The notes under the pieces: generated by a model
The model's database searches: none
Seen by the model: the letters and a program-made list of their open reading frames with translations, nothing else
What the model was told of the DNA's origin: nothing
Shown: positions 25,138 through 34,900 of the stretch, piece after piece
Layout of the letters: every line of letters starts with the position of its first letter
Numbering within the stretch: the stretch's first letter is position 1
Assembly (NCBI RefSeq): GCF_013031355.1
Contig: NZ_WPZO01000009.1
Coordinates: 1-64,000 of the forward strand
Length of the DNA stretch: 64,000 bases
Source: Ruegeria arenilitoris
GTDB taxonomy: Bacteria; Pseudomonadota; Alphaproteobacteria; Rhodobacterales; Rhodobacteraceae
Direction of reading: 5' to 3'
Made by a program: the position numbers and the translations under genes

Positions 25138-27531
25138 ATGGCGGGAACCATCATTATTGGAGGCGGCGCGATCGGGCTGAGCCTGGCCTATCATCTGGCC
25201 TCAGCCGGGGCGACAGATGTGCAGGTGCTTGAGCGCAACCAGCTGACCTCGGGCACCAGCTGGCACGCGGCCGGAATTGTCGGCCCGTTGCGCGCGACGC
25301 CGAACATGACCCAGTTGGCGATGTATGCCGGAACGCTATTCCCCAAGCTGGAAGAGGAATCAGGCCTGTCCACCGGGTATCGTCAAACCGGTGGCTATTG
25401 GCTGGCGCGTGACCCCAACCGAATGGATGAACTGCATCGCATTGCGTCGCTAGGTCGACATCTTGGGCTGACGCCATCCATCCTGTCCCCCGATCAAATC
25501 GACGTCCCCGGCCTCAGCACAGATGGCTTGGTCGGCGCGTTGCGGGTTGAAGAGGACGCAAACGTGAACCCCGTGGATCTGTGCATGGCCTACGCCAAGG
25601 CCGCCCGCGCCAAGGGGGTGCAGATCCGGGAAGGTGTGCGGGTGGACCGGTTGCTGGTCGAAGGCGGCGGGATCAAAGGTGTCGCTCTGGCCGACGGGAC
25701 CGAGTTGTTGGCGGATCGCGTGGCGTTATGTGCCGGAGCCTGGTCCAAAAAGCTGGCTGATGCAGCGGGGGTAGCCCTGCCCTTACAGGCGGTGGAACAT
25801 ATGTATGTAGTGACCGAGCCGATGGCCGGATTGCCTAACCCCTATCCGGTATTGCGTGATCTGGACCGTGGTTTCTACGTCAAAGGTGATGCGGGCAAGC
25901 TGGTGATTGGTGGCTTTGAGCCGAACGCGAAGTGCTGGGATGCCTTCGGCCCCGAGGGCGACCGCCCGTTTCTGGAACTGCCCGAGGACTGGGACCAGTT
26001 CATGCCCTTCATGGAGGGTGCCCTGGAATTGATCCCGGCGCTGTCCGAGACGGGCATCCAGCATTTCATGAACGGTCCCGAGAGCTTTACCCATGACACT
26101 CGCCCCCTGATCGGTCAGACCCCCGAAGTGGATGGGCTGTATGTGGCCACGGGTATGAACTCGGTCGGTGTCATGTCGTCGGCCGGTGTCGGACGGGTTC
26201 TGGCCGATTGGATGATCGCGGGCGAAGCGCCGATGGACCTGTGGGAGGTGGACGTGGCGCGCGTCGATCCTCTGGCTTCCGCTGCCGACCATATCGAAAC
26301 CCGGATGGAAGAGGCGGTCAGCGACGCCTTTGCCCTGCACTGGCCGTTCAAACAGCCCAAGGCCGGGCGCGGTCTGCGCAAATCGGCCTTGCACGACAAA
26401 TGGGCGGCGGCAGGGGCCGAATTCGGCCTCACCGTGGGTTGGGAACGCGGGCTGTGGTATGCGCGGGACGATAGCGAACGGGAACTGCCCTACTCCGTCG
26501 GAGAACAGCCCTGGCAGGAGATCATCCACCGCGAGGCCGCGATCATGGAGCATGGCACGGCTCTGATCGACCTGTCGCCATTTGGCAAGTTCGACATCAC
26601 CGGGTCGGATGCGTTGGCGCTGGTGCAATATCTGGCAACTGCCGATTTGGACGTCGCGCCCGGACGCGCGGTCTATACGCCACTTTTGAATGCTCGCGGA
26701 GGGGTTGAGGCCGACGTCACTGTCCTACGCCTTGGCTCGGATCATTTCCGAATGGTGTCCGGAGCCGCAACCCGGCAGAAGGACTTTGCGTGGCTCCGGC
26801 GTCACGGCACAGGGCGTGACGTAGTGATCCGGGACGTCACCGAAGACGTGGTGGTGATCGGCGTGATGGGCGCCGGGTCGCGTGATATTCTGGCGGCATT
26901 GTCTGACGCCGACTGGCAGGACTTCCCGTTCTCCAACGCCCGTGACGTTTTCGTGGCCGGCATCCCCTGCCGTGCGCTGCGGGTGAGTTTCGTAGGGGAG
27001 TTGGGGTGGGAGCTTTACATTCCCGCTCATCAAGGCGGGCCGGTATTTGATGCGCTCTACGCGCAAGGTGCGCGGCCGATGGGTCATTTCGCGCTGGACG
27101 GGTGCCGGATCGAGAAAGGGTTCAAACATTGGGGTCATGACCTTGGCCCTGATATTTCTCCGCTGGAGGCCGGGCTGGGCTTTGCCGCGGCGTGGGACAA
27201 AGAGTTTTTGGGCAAGGCGGCACTGGTCCGGCAAAAGGCCGAAGGCCCGCGTCGTCGCGCGGTGATCTTTGAGCTGCCGGACAAACCGCTCATTCTGCAT
27301 GACGAATTGATCCACGAAGGTGGTCGCGTGGTCGGTGCCACCACTTCGGGCGCACGAGGTGCCCGCACCCGCAAGACTTATGCACTGGGGCTGGTCGAGA
27401 TCGCGCCAGGTGAAACCCTGCCCCAGACCTGCGACCGCAGCTTCACCATCGAGGTGGCCGGCAAACACTATCCGGCGATCCCGCTGATGCGCCCGCCCTT
27501 TGACCCCAAGAACGAACGGATGAAATCATGA
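25138..27531 (+). CDS. FAD/GcvT fusion dehydrogenase (second copy)
   Basis: A 797-residue enzyme with an N-terminal DAO domain (GGGAIG at 8-13; H43 in SGTSWHAAG as the expected covalent flavin site) and a C-terminal GcvT domain (SFVGELGWELY and GCRIEKGFKHWGHD). It belongs to the dimethylglycine/sarcosine dehydrogenase family and would demethylate an N-methyl amino acid, passing C1 to tetrahydrofolate. ATG 25138 has GAGGAG eight bases upstream; a GTG at 25129 is discarded. Its stop overlaps the start of the next FAD/GcvT gene by four bases. The sequence is clearly diverged from both other copies, which argues for different substrates rather than recent duplication. Confidence 0.9.
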   Translation: MAGTIIIGGGAIGLSLAYHLASAGATDVQVLERNQLTSGTSWHAAGIVGPLRATPNMTQLAMYAGTLFPKLEEESGLSTGYRQTGGYWLARDPNRMDELHRIASLGRHLGLTPSILSPDQIDVPGLSTDGLVGALRVEEDANVNPVDLCMAYAKAARAKGVQIREGVRVDRLLVEGGGIKGVALADGTELLADRVALCAGAWSKKLADAAGVALPLQAVEHMYVVTEPMAGLPNPYPVLRDLDRGFYVKGDAGKLVIGGFEPNAKCWDAFGPEGDRPFLELPEDWDQFMPFMEGALELIPALSETGIQHFMNGPESFTHDTRPLIGQTPEVDGLYVATGMNSVGVMSSAGVGRVLADWMIAGEAPMDLWEVDVARVDPLASAADHIETRMEEAVSDAFALHWPFKQPKAGRGLRKSALHDKWAAAGAEFGLTVGWERGLWYARDDSERELPYSVGEQPWQEIIHREAAIMEHGTALIDLSPFGKFDITGSDALALVQYLATADLDVAPGRAVYTPLLNARGGVEADVTVLRLGSDHFRMVSGAATRQKDFAWLRRHGTGRDVVIRDVTEDVVVIGVMGAGSRDILAALSDADWQDFPFSNARDVFVAGIPCRALRVSFVGELGWELYIPAHQGGPVFDALYAQGARPMGHFALDGCRIEKGFKHWGHDLGPDISPLEAGLGFAAAWDKEFLGKAALVRQKAEGPRRRAVIFELPDKPLILHDELIHEGGRVVGATTSGARGARTRKTYALGLVEIAPGETLPQTCDRSFTIEVAGKHYPAIPLMRPPFDPKNERMKS

Positions 27532-29942
27532 CGGTCACGCAAGCTCAGGTCCTGATCATCGGCGGCGGTGCCATGGGGGTGTCGCTGATGTACCACCTGA
27601 CCAAGGCGGGTTGGTCGGATGTAGTACTAACCGAAAAGAACGATCTGACCCACGGGTCGACCTGGCACGCGGCGGGATTGTGCACGCATTTCGCTCATAA
27701 CCCGACCATTCAGGAACTGCGCGCCACCTCGGTCCGGCTGTATCGTGATATCTTGCCGGAAGAGACCGGCGGCACCTGCGGATTTCACCGCTCGGGCGCG
27801 ATGCGAATTACCTCGAACCCAGATCGCATGGATGAGTTCGCCCATGTGGCGGGGCTGAGCCGGTTCACCGGCTATGATCTGCAGATGCTGACCCCCGACG
27901 ATGTGGAGCGCCTGCATCCGCTGGCACGGACCGAAGGCCTGTTGGGCGGGATTTACGAACCCGATGACGGCCATGTGGACCCGACACTGGCAACCAATGC
28001 AATGGCGCAGGTGGCGCGCCGGAACGGCGCCACGATCCTGCGCTACAACCCTGTGACTTCAATCCGACGCGAGGGCGAGTTCTGGGTGGTCGAGACCGAA
28101 AAGACCACGATTCACGCCCACCATCTGGTCAATGCTGCGGGCACCTGGGGCTGGGAAATCGGTCACATGATGGGGCTGAACATCCCTTCGGTTCCGGTGC
28201 TGCACCAATACCTTGTAACCGACACAGTCGGAGCCGTGGCCGATCGCATCGCGGCAGGCCTGCCCGAACTGCCGATGATCCGTGACCCGGAAGAAAGCTG
28301 GTATGTCCGGCAGGAACGCGACGGGCTGATCCTTGGCCCTTATGAAAAGAACGCCGAGGCCTGGTCGATTGACGGCTGTCCGCCGGATTTTGGCGCCGAC
28401 CTGATGCCGCCCGATCTGGACCGGGTCGAGGACATCATCATGATGGCGATGGCGCGTATTCCGGCGCTGGAAACCGGCGGGATCAAATCGGTGGTCAATG
28501 GCCCAATTACCTTCACCCCAGATGCCAACCCGCTGATCGGTCCCGCCCACGGGCTGCCCAACGCCTGGCTGTTGACTGGGTCCTCGATGGGAGTGATGGA
28601 AGGCGGAGGCGCGGGCTGGTTCCTGTCCCATTGGATGACGCATGGTGCGCCGCCGATGGATGCGTTGGCCGTGGACAGCCGCCGGTTCGGCAGCTGGGCC
28701 GACCGCGACTATCGTGTGCAGAAGGCCATCGAGTGCTTCGGCTTGCAGTTCGGCGTACATTACCCGCACGAAGAACGCCCCGCCGCACGCGGCAAACGGC
28801 TGTCGCCGGTCCATGACCGGATGGTCGCACGGGGCGCGGTGATGGGCGCCGCTTATGGCTGGGAACGGCCTAACTGGTTTTCGGGCAAACAGGGGGACGA
28901 AGCCGCACCAAGCTTCCGCCGATCCAACTGGTTCGACCGGGTGGCGGTGGAATGTGAAACCGTCGCCAACCACGTCGGGCTGGCCGATATGTCGGTCTTT
29001 GCCAAGTTCGACGTAACCGGCCCTGACGCACGCGCTTTCGTGGACAGCATTGGCGCGAACCGAGCACCTAAGCCCGGGCGGATCAGCCTGACTCATGCCC
29101 TGACTCCGGCAGGCGGAGCTCAGTCGGAATTTACCGTATCGGTTCTGGCAGAGGATCACGTCTACCTGACCTCAGCCGCAGCCGCGGAAGAGATGGATGA
29201 CGATCTGCTACGCGCCCGTGCCGAAGGATTTGACGTCACCATCACCCGCGTGACCGACGATTTCGGGGTGCTTGGCCTGATGGGGCCGAAATCGCGGGAT
29301 GTACTGGCTGCGCTTACCAATACCGATCTTGGGGTGAACTTCCCCTGGTTGTCCGTGCGAGAAATCGACGTGGCTGGTATTCCCGTCCGGGCGCTGAGGG
29401 TGTCCTATGTCGGCGAACTCGGCTGGGAGTTGCATGTAAAATCTGCCGACATGCCCACCTTGTTTGATGCGGTGGAAGAGGCAGGTAAACCGCATGGCCT
29501 GGACTATTTCGGGGCCTATGCGATGAACGCGATGCGGCTGGAAAAGGGGTACCGCGCATGGGGCGCAGACTTCACCACTGAACGCACCCCGACGGAAACG
29601 GGTGCGGGTCCGATGATCAAGATGGATCATGAGTTCATCGGCAAGGATGCCCTAGCCACACGGATGCAGGCCGAAGATCGCTGGGACATGGTGTTGCTGG
29701 ACGTGGAAACCACCGACGTCGATCCGTATTACGCCCACGGTGTCTATCAGGGCGACCGCGTTGTTGGCATCGTCACCTCGGCCGCTTTCGGGCATCGCAC
29801 CGGCAAGACACTGGCGCTGGCCTATCTGCGCGACCGGACCGTGCGGAGCGGGCTGAGTGTCGAGGTTCTGGGTCAAAGGCGCGCTGCGGTAATTCTTGAC
29901 CAACCGCCCTATGACCCGGACAACAAACGCATGAAGAACTGA
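27528..29942 (+). CDS. FAD/GcvT fusion dehydrogenase (third copy)
   Basis: An 804-residue paralogue, translationally coupled to the second copy (ATGA at 27528-27531). It has GGGAMG at 12-17, the expected covalent flavin histidine H48 in HGSTWHAAG, and a GcvT domain (SYVGELGWELH and EKGYRAWGADF). The N-terminal segment (YHLTKAGWSDVVL) is close to the 18.6-kb copy, more so than to its direct neighbour. Two coupled enzymes of this family could remove successive methyl groups from one substrate. No separate heterotetrameric sarcosine oxidase genes are present in the window. Confidence 0.9.
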   Translation: MTVTQAQVLIIGGGAMGVSLMYHLTKAGWSDVVLTEKNDLTHGSTWHAAGLCTHFAHNPTIQELRATSVRLYRDILPEETGGTCGFHRSGAMRITSNPDRMDEFAHVAGLSRFTGYDLQMLTPDDVERLHPLARTEGLLGGIYEPDDGHVDPTLATNAMAQVARRNGATILRYNPVTSIRREGEFWVVETEKTTIHAHHLVNAAGTWGWEIGHMMGLNIPSVPVLHQYLVTDTVGAVADRIAAGLPELPMIRDPEESWYVRQERDGLILGPYEKNAEAWSIDGCPPDFGADLMPPDLDRVEDIIMMAMARIPALETGGIKSVVNGPITFTPDANPLIGPAHGLPNAWLLTGSSMGVMEGGGAGWFLSHWMTHGAPPMDALAVDSRRFGSWADRDYRVQKAIECFGLQFGVHYPHEERPAARGKRLSPVHDRMVARGAVMGAAYGWERPNWFSGKQGDEAAPSFRRSNWFDRVAVECETVANHVGLADMSVFAKFDVTGPDARAFVDSIGANRAPKPGRISLTHALTPAGGAQSEFTVSVLAEDHVYLTSAAAAEEMDDDLLRARAEGFDVTITRVTDDFGVLGLMGPKSRDVLAALTNTDLGVNFPWLSVREIDVAGIPVRALRVSYVGELGWELHVKSADMPTLFDAVEEAGKPHGLDYFGAYAMNAMRLEKGYRAWGADFTTERTPTETGAGPMIKMDHEFIGKDALATRMQAEDRWDMVLLDVETTDVDPYYAHGVYQGDRVVGIVTSAAFGHRTGKTLALAYLRDRTVRSGLSVEVLGQRRAAVILDQPPYDPDNKRMKN

Positions 29943-29951
29943 AGGTATCCC

Positions 29952-30716
29952 ATGGCGACACACCCGATTATCGTGCTTTGGTCTCATCCCCGCTCGATGT
30001 CCACCGCGACCGAGCGGATCATGCGGGAACGCGGCGATATGGACTGCGCCCACGAGCCGTTCATGTATGACTACTATGTGCATCGCGAAAGGCGAGTCAT
30101 GCCGCATTTTGACGTGCAGGAAGGCCATCCTACGCGGTATGAGGACATTCGTGACATGCTGCTGTCCCGGGCCGTAACCCGTCCGGTGTTCTTCAAGGAC
30201 ATGGCCTACTACGTTTTGCCTCAAATTCTTGAAGACGTGGCGTTTCTCAACCGCTTGACCCACGGATTTCTGGTGCGCGAGCCCGTAGCCTCGATTGCGT
30301 CATACCACCGACTGGACCCTGAGGTGACGGAGGAGGAAATTGGCCTCGAAGCGCAGCGATGGCTGCATGACGGGATCAAGGCAGTCACCGGTCAGGCGGC
30401 TCCGGTCATTTCCGCCGAGGACATGCGCGACGACCCTCGCGGTGTGATGAATGCGCTGTGGCGCGCTTGGGGGTTGGCCCCTGCGGATCACGCCTTTGAC
30501 TGGCAAAGCGATGTGCCAAGGGATTGGGGCCAGGTCGAAGGATGGCACGGAGACGTGAGTCAAGCGACCGGTATCCGCCCGATCGAGGAAGGTGAGCGCC
30601 AGCGCCAGATCGACAAGTTCGAAGCTCAGGCCGCAACAGCGCCGCAATTGCGCGAGTACCTCGACCATCACCTTCCGCACTATCAGGCATTGAAGTCGAA
30701 AAAACTGACAGCCTGA
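29952..30716 (+). CDS. sulfotransferase-like P-loop protein
   Basis: A 254-residue protein beginning with a beta strand and the loop SHPRSMSTATERIM (about residues 12-25), which matches the PAPS 5'-phosphosulfate-binding loop of sulfotransferases. A second conserved element, GFLVREPVASIASYH (about 100-114), matches the 3'-phosphate-binding Arg/Ser segment. It has no signal peptide or membrane segment. It lies nine bases after the third FAD/GcvT gene with AAGG before its ATG, so it belongs to that operon. Why a sulfotransferase fold is tied to amine demethylation is not clear; the acceptor is unknown, and a non-sulfotransferase role cannot be excluded. Confidence 0.75.
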   Translation: MATHPIIVLWSHPRSMSTATERIMRERGDMDCAHEPFMYDYYVHRERRVMPHFDVQEGHPTRYEDIRDMLLSRAVTRPVFFKDMAYYVLPQILEDVAFLNRLTHGFLVREPVASIASYHRLDPEVTEEEIGLEAQRWLHDGIKAVTGQAAPVISAEDMRDDPRGVMNALWRAWGLAPADHAFDWQSDVPRDWGQVEGWHGDVSQATGIRPIEEGERQRQIDKFEAQAATAPQLREYLDHHLPHYQALKSKKLTA

Positions 30717-30822
30717 CAATCCAGATGCGCAATGGGTCCCATTGAGGCAGCCGTTGGGGGCCGAATGACCTGACGTCGTGACAGGTTGCGGCGGTGTTGT
30801 TGCGATTTATCGAACAATCATA

Positions 30823-30845
30823 GATGCTTAAGCCATTATAGCATC
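30823..30845. promoter_or_regulatory. inverted repeat upstream of tetR
   Basis: GATGCT (30823-30828) and AGCATC (30840-30845) form a perfect 6-bp dyad with an 11-base spacer, about 120 bases before the tetR start. It could be an autoregulatory operator. The remainder of 30717-30967 shows no gene. Confidence 0.35.
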
Positions 30846-30967
30846 ACGGACTAACAGCGACAGACTTGGTAGTCAGCCGTTGTCAAACGGTGTATCAAGA
30901 GCTTTGCGCATTGTGTGCTGGATGCGCACTGACAGGTAACGCGCAGTTGCACCCCGTGGGCCGCCTT

Positions 30968-31570
30968 ATGAAACTGACTGAAATAAAAAGACAAAATATC
31001 ATCGAAGCCGCGGTTGAAGAGTTCCGCGAGCATGGGTTTCACGGTGCCAACACGACAAGAATCGCCAAACGTGCCGGAGTTTCCAGCCGAACGCTTTACA
31101 ACCACTTCGAAAGCAAGGACGCGCTGTTCGAAGCAATCGCCCAGATCATGATCGAGCGAAACTGCGTCATGGCGCCGGTCCCCTATGACGCGGATCGTGA
31201 CTTGAAGGCGCAGCTTGTAGACGCGCTTGATCAGTACGTCGTGGTGATCACCGACAAAGAAACGTTGGGATTGAACCGCATGGTCAACGCAGAACTTTTG
31301 CGAGATCTCGACCGCGCCCGGGCATTTTATGCCGAACTGACAACGCATGATTACCCAATCACGCAGCTCATCGCCAGTGCGATGGAGGCCGGGACCATGC
31401 GCAAGGCCGATCCCTCTTATGCGGCCAGCCAACTTCTTGGTCTGGTCAAGACGTTCTTCTTCTGGCCGGTCTATCTGCTGGGCGAGCGTCAGGATACGTC
31501 GGGCATAATGGATGACTGTGTGAACATGTTCCTGTCGCACTATGCTCCGGACAAGGACGCAGCTCGGTAA
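30968..31570 (+). CDS. TetR/AcrR-family regulator
   Basis: A 200-residue repressor with the standard N-terminal helix-turn-helix (KRQNIIEAAVEEFREHGF, then TRIAKRAGVSSRTLYNHFES) and an all-helical ligand domain. ATG 30968 is chosen because the helix-turn-helix starts a few residues later; the longer frame from 30866 crosses the dyad above. It stands alone between the FAD/GcvT operon and the autotransporter, so its target cannot be named. The ligand is unknown. Confidence 0.87.
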   Translation: MKLTEIKRQNIIEAAVEEFREHGFHGANTTRIAKRAGVSSRTLYNHFESKDALFEAIAQIMIERNCVMAPVPYDADRDLKAQLVDALDQYVVVITDKETLGLNRMVNAELLRDLDRARAFYAELTTHDYPITQLIASAMEAGTMRKADPSYAASQLLGLVKTFFFWPVYLLGERQDTSGIMDDCVNMFLSHYAPDKDAAR

Positions 31571-31939
31571 CGATGGGCGCAGACCCTGTGCGCCTGATGT
31601 TGTAGGACCGGTTCAAAGCCGTTTCCTGCCTTTGGGCATGCGTGCAAAAGGGGCGAGAACGTCGATACACCGCCCGATTTACCCGCTGATTGGCTAGGTC
31701 CGAGATGCCACTGCCCGCGGGCTTAATTCCAAACATACCTTCAAGTTAACGCCCAACTCGCTTTGAAGTGTATCAATATGAAATTGCTGTAAAATATCAA
31801 TTTGAAACTTGCCGGACTCAGATTGAAACGCTGCGTGCGAATTTTACATTCACAGCGTTTGAGTTTGCCACATTTAGGCCGGGTTTCGTTCTTAGAGAAC
31901 CTTCTAGCTAATAAAAAAAGCCTTTGAGGGGAGACATCC
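31571..31939. promoter_or_regulatory. AT-rich leader upstream of the autotransporter
   Basis: This 369-base gap has no convincing gene. Its second half (about 31740-31920) is markedly richer in A and T than the rest of the window, with runs such as AATATGAAATTGCTG and TAATAAAAAAAG. The region just before 31940 carries GAGGGGAG, a good ribosome binding site for a GTG start. The promoter of the autotransporter is expected here, and the base composition suits silencing or transfer. Confidence 0.5.
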
Positions 31940-34900
31940 GTGAATACAGGCGGTTTGGGGCGGTCCGTGCAGGCGCGCGTGGCCAGAGGTGGTCGTGTTG
32001 TCAAATGGAAAGGCAGGATTGCCAGCATTGCACCTTCGGTGTTTCTGGCCTCGGCATCCATAGGGACAGTGCCTTCGGGAATGGCCGTGGCAGAGGTTAT
32101 TTCCACTCCGCAAACCTCTCCGGTGATCTTTGCAAACGACGAGGATAACAGCATCACGTCCACAGGCTCGGTGGTCGTTTCCACGGCCACGGCCCCCGCC
32201 GTGACGCTCGATCCGGTTTATTCCAGCACTCTGACCAACGATGGCACCGTGTCGGCAACGGCCAATGCAACAGCTATTGGTCTGCTGGTGGACACTCAGG
32301 TGCTGCCCTCCGGCCAGATCGTGAACAATGGCGCGATCAGCGCAACTGTTGCCGCTGGAACCAGCAATGCCACGGCGATGAGCTTTTTGACCAACGGCGA
32401 TTTCGACGGGACGTTCCAGAATTCCGGTACGCTGTCGGCCAACGCCGCGACTATTGCAGATAATGCAGTCGCCGTCGGCGCCGGGTTCGAGGACGGCGTT
32501 CAGGCAACCGGATCGGTCCATAACGGAGGAACAATTTCCGCTGTGGCTGCAGCCGGATCCTCGAACGCGACAGCGGCGGCGCTGCAGTTTGGCGATGACG
32601 TCAACACCACCATCAGCAACACCGGAACCCTGAGTGCAACAACGGCCGGCGGCGCCAGTGTTTCGGCGGCCGGTGTCGATGTAGAGGGCGCGGTAAACGG
32701 AGACATTGTCAATTCGAACACCATCACCGTTCAGACCAATTCCGGTGCCGAAACGGCACAAGTCACAGGTGTACAGGTTGATAACGGCCTGACAGGCAAC
32801 GTGGTGAACTCCGGGAACATCACGGTAAAAGCACTCAACAGTCAGACCAGCTCAGATGTCGATGGTGTCCGCGTCAACAACGGCCTGCAGGGGAATGTGA
32901 CCAATTCGGGTACGATGACAATCTCCGCTTCGGGGTCATCATCCGTGGCCGCTGATGGATACTATGTCAGTAGTGGCCTGACGGGCAGCTTCCTGAACTC
33001 GGGCAGCATCCAGATCAACGCGCAGGGTGGCTTTAACGAAACCGATGCCGATGCATTCTATGTCAGCGGCGGGATGACTGGCGACATCACCAACTCCAGC
33101 ATAGTGACAGTCAACGCGGCGGGCTCGTCCTCGGTCGATGCGGACGCGTTCTATGTGAGCAGCGGCCTGACCGGTAGCTTCCTGAACTCCGGCAGCATTA
33201 CGGTCAAAGCCAGCAGCGGCTTCAGCGAAGGCGATGCGGACGCGTTCTACGTCAGCAGTGGCATGACCGGGGACATCACGAACACCGGTACGGTCACGGT
33301 CAAATCGAACAGCACGTCGGCGGCCGACGCCAGTGCTTTCAATGTCTCCAGTGGGTTTGATGGAAATTTCACGAACTCCGGAACAGTTTCGGTCAATGCG
33401 GCTGGTGGTTTCAGTCGAGCATCGGCAGAGGCCTTGCACATCGCCGGTGGGATGACTGGAAACCTCACGAACTCGGGCACCGTCACAGTCACCGCGTCCG
33501 GGTCGTCAGAGGTCCGCGCAGATGGGTTTGATATCAGCAGCGGCCTGACGGGGACAGTGACAAATACCGGCACAATTACCGTCAATGCCTCGGGGTCTGA
33601 CGAGATTTCGGTCAACGGGATCGACATTGCCGGCGGCCTAACAGGCGACCTCAACAACGGCGGCGACATCACGGTCAAGGCTGATGCCAGCAATTCAAGC
33701 GCGCGGGCCAGCGGCGTGGACATCACCAGCGGACTAACAGGCAGCATCACCAACTCAGGCAGTGTTACGGCAGTTGCACATGCAGGATCGGAAACAGCCA
33801 ATGCAGCCGGGCTGCGTGTCGGCGGAGGCTTTGTCGGGAATGTGAGCAATTCCGGCTCGATCCGTGCCGAGTCTGTTGCGGGCTCATCAGAAGCTTTGGC
33901 TTATGGTCTGGTGTCCTATGGCGACATGACCGGAAACATCTCGAACGGTGGGTCGGTTTCCATTTCGGCTTCAGGGGTGGACACGGCTACCGCGTCAGGT
34001 TTCCAGATCAATGGCGATCTGACGGGAATCTTTTCAAACACGGGCAGCCTGACTGTTGAAGCCTCCGCTTCGCACGCCTTTCACGAGGATGTCATGGTGA
34101 CGGGGCTGGATGTCACGGGCCACATTCAGGGCGGGTTCAGCAACGCCGGAACCGTGTCGATCAAAGGCACTGGAGAGAACAGGCAGGCTTATGTGTTTGG
34201 CCTGTTTGCCCATGATGGTGTAACCGGGAATGTCGAAAACTCCGGCCTGATCCGCAGCGAAGTGGACAGTGGGACCTCGGCCGATGTCTACGGCATCCGG
34301 ATCGATGGCGGTCTGGACGGCGCATTCTCGAACACGGGCACGATCGAGGTCATCGGCCACACGGATGAGGATGATTTGGACGCTTACGGCGTTAGCATTC
34401 GCGACGGTGCCACTGATGATATAAGCAACAGCGGCGTGATTACGTTGCAGGCAAATGCCGGTGGTGAGGCCGAAGCGATCGGGCTGAGAGTGTCCGGTGA
34501 GGCCGAGGTAGGCATCCTGAACTCGGGCACGATCTCAATTGTCACCCAGAGCCATACCGATGACGCGCTGGGGTACGGCATTTCCATCGTTTCGGGGCTG
34601 GACGGCGATATCATCAATTCGGGCGCAATCTCGGTTCAGGGGATCGGCGCGACCGAAGTCACCGTTGCCGGGATCTACGTCAATCAGCACTGGAACGGTG
34701 CGTTGAACAATTCCGGCACCATCCTTGCCATTGCGGATGCCGGCGAGGAAGAGGCGTTAGCCTATGGCGTTCTGACCCGAAATGACGCGGTGGATGCGGA
34801 TATCAACAACTCTGGCACTTTCGCAGTAAAAGCCAGTTCAGATGATGAATATGCCAACGCCTACGGGATCTACTTTGATCATGAAGCGCCCAACAGCAAT

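Noticed and set aside
30866-30967. N-terminal extension of the TetR protein
   Set aside because: It is Cys-rich, not typical of TetR proteins, and occupies the likely promoter.
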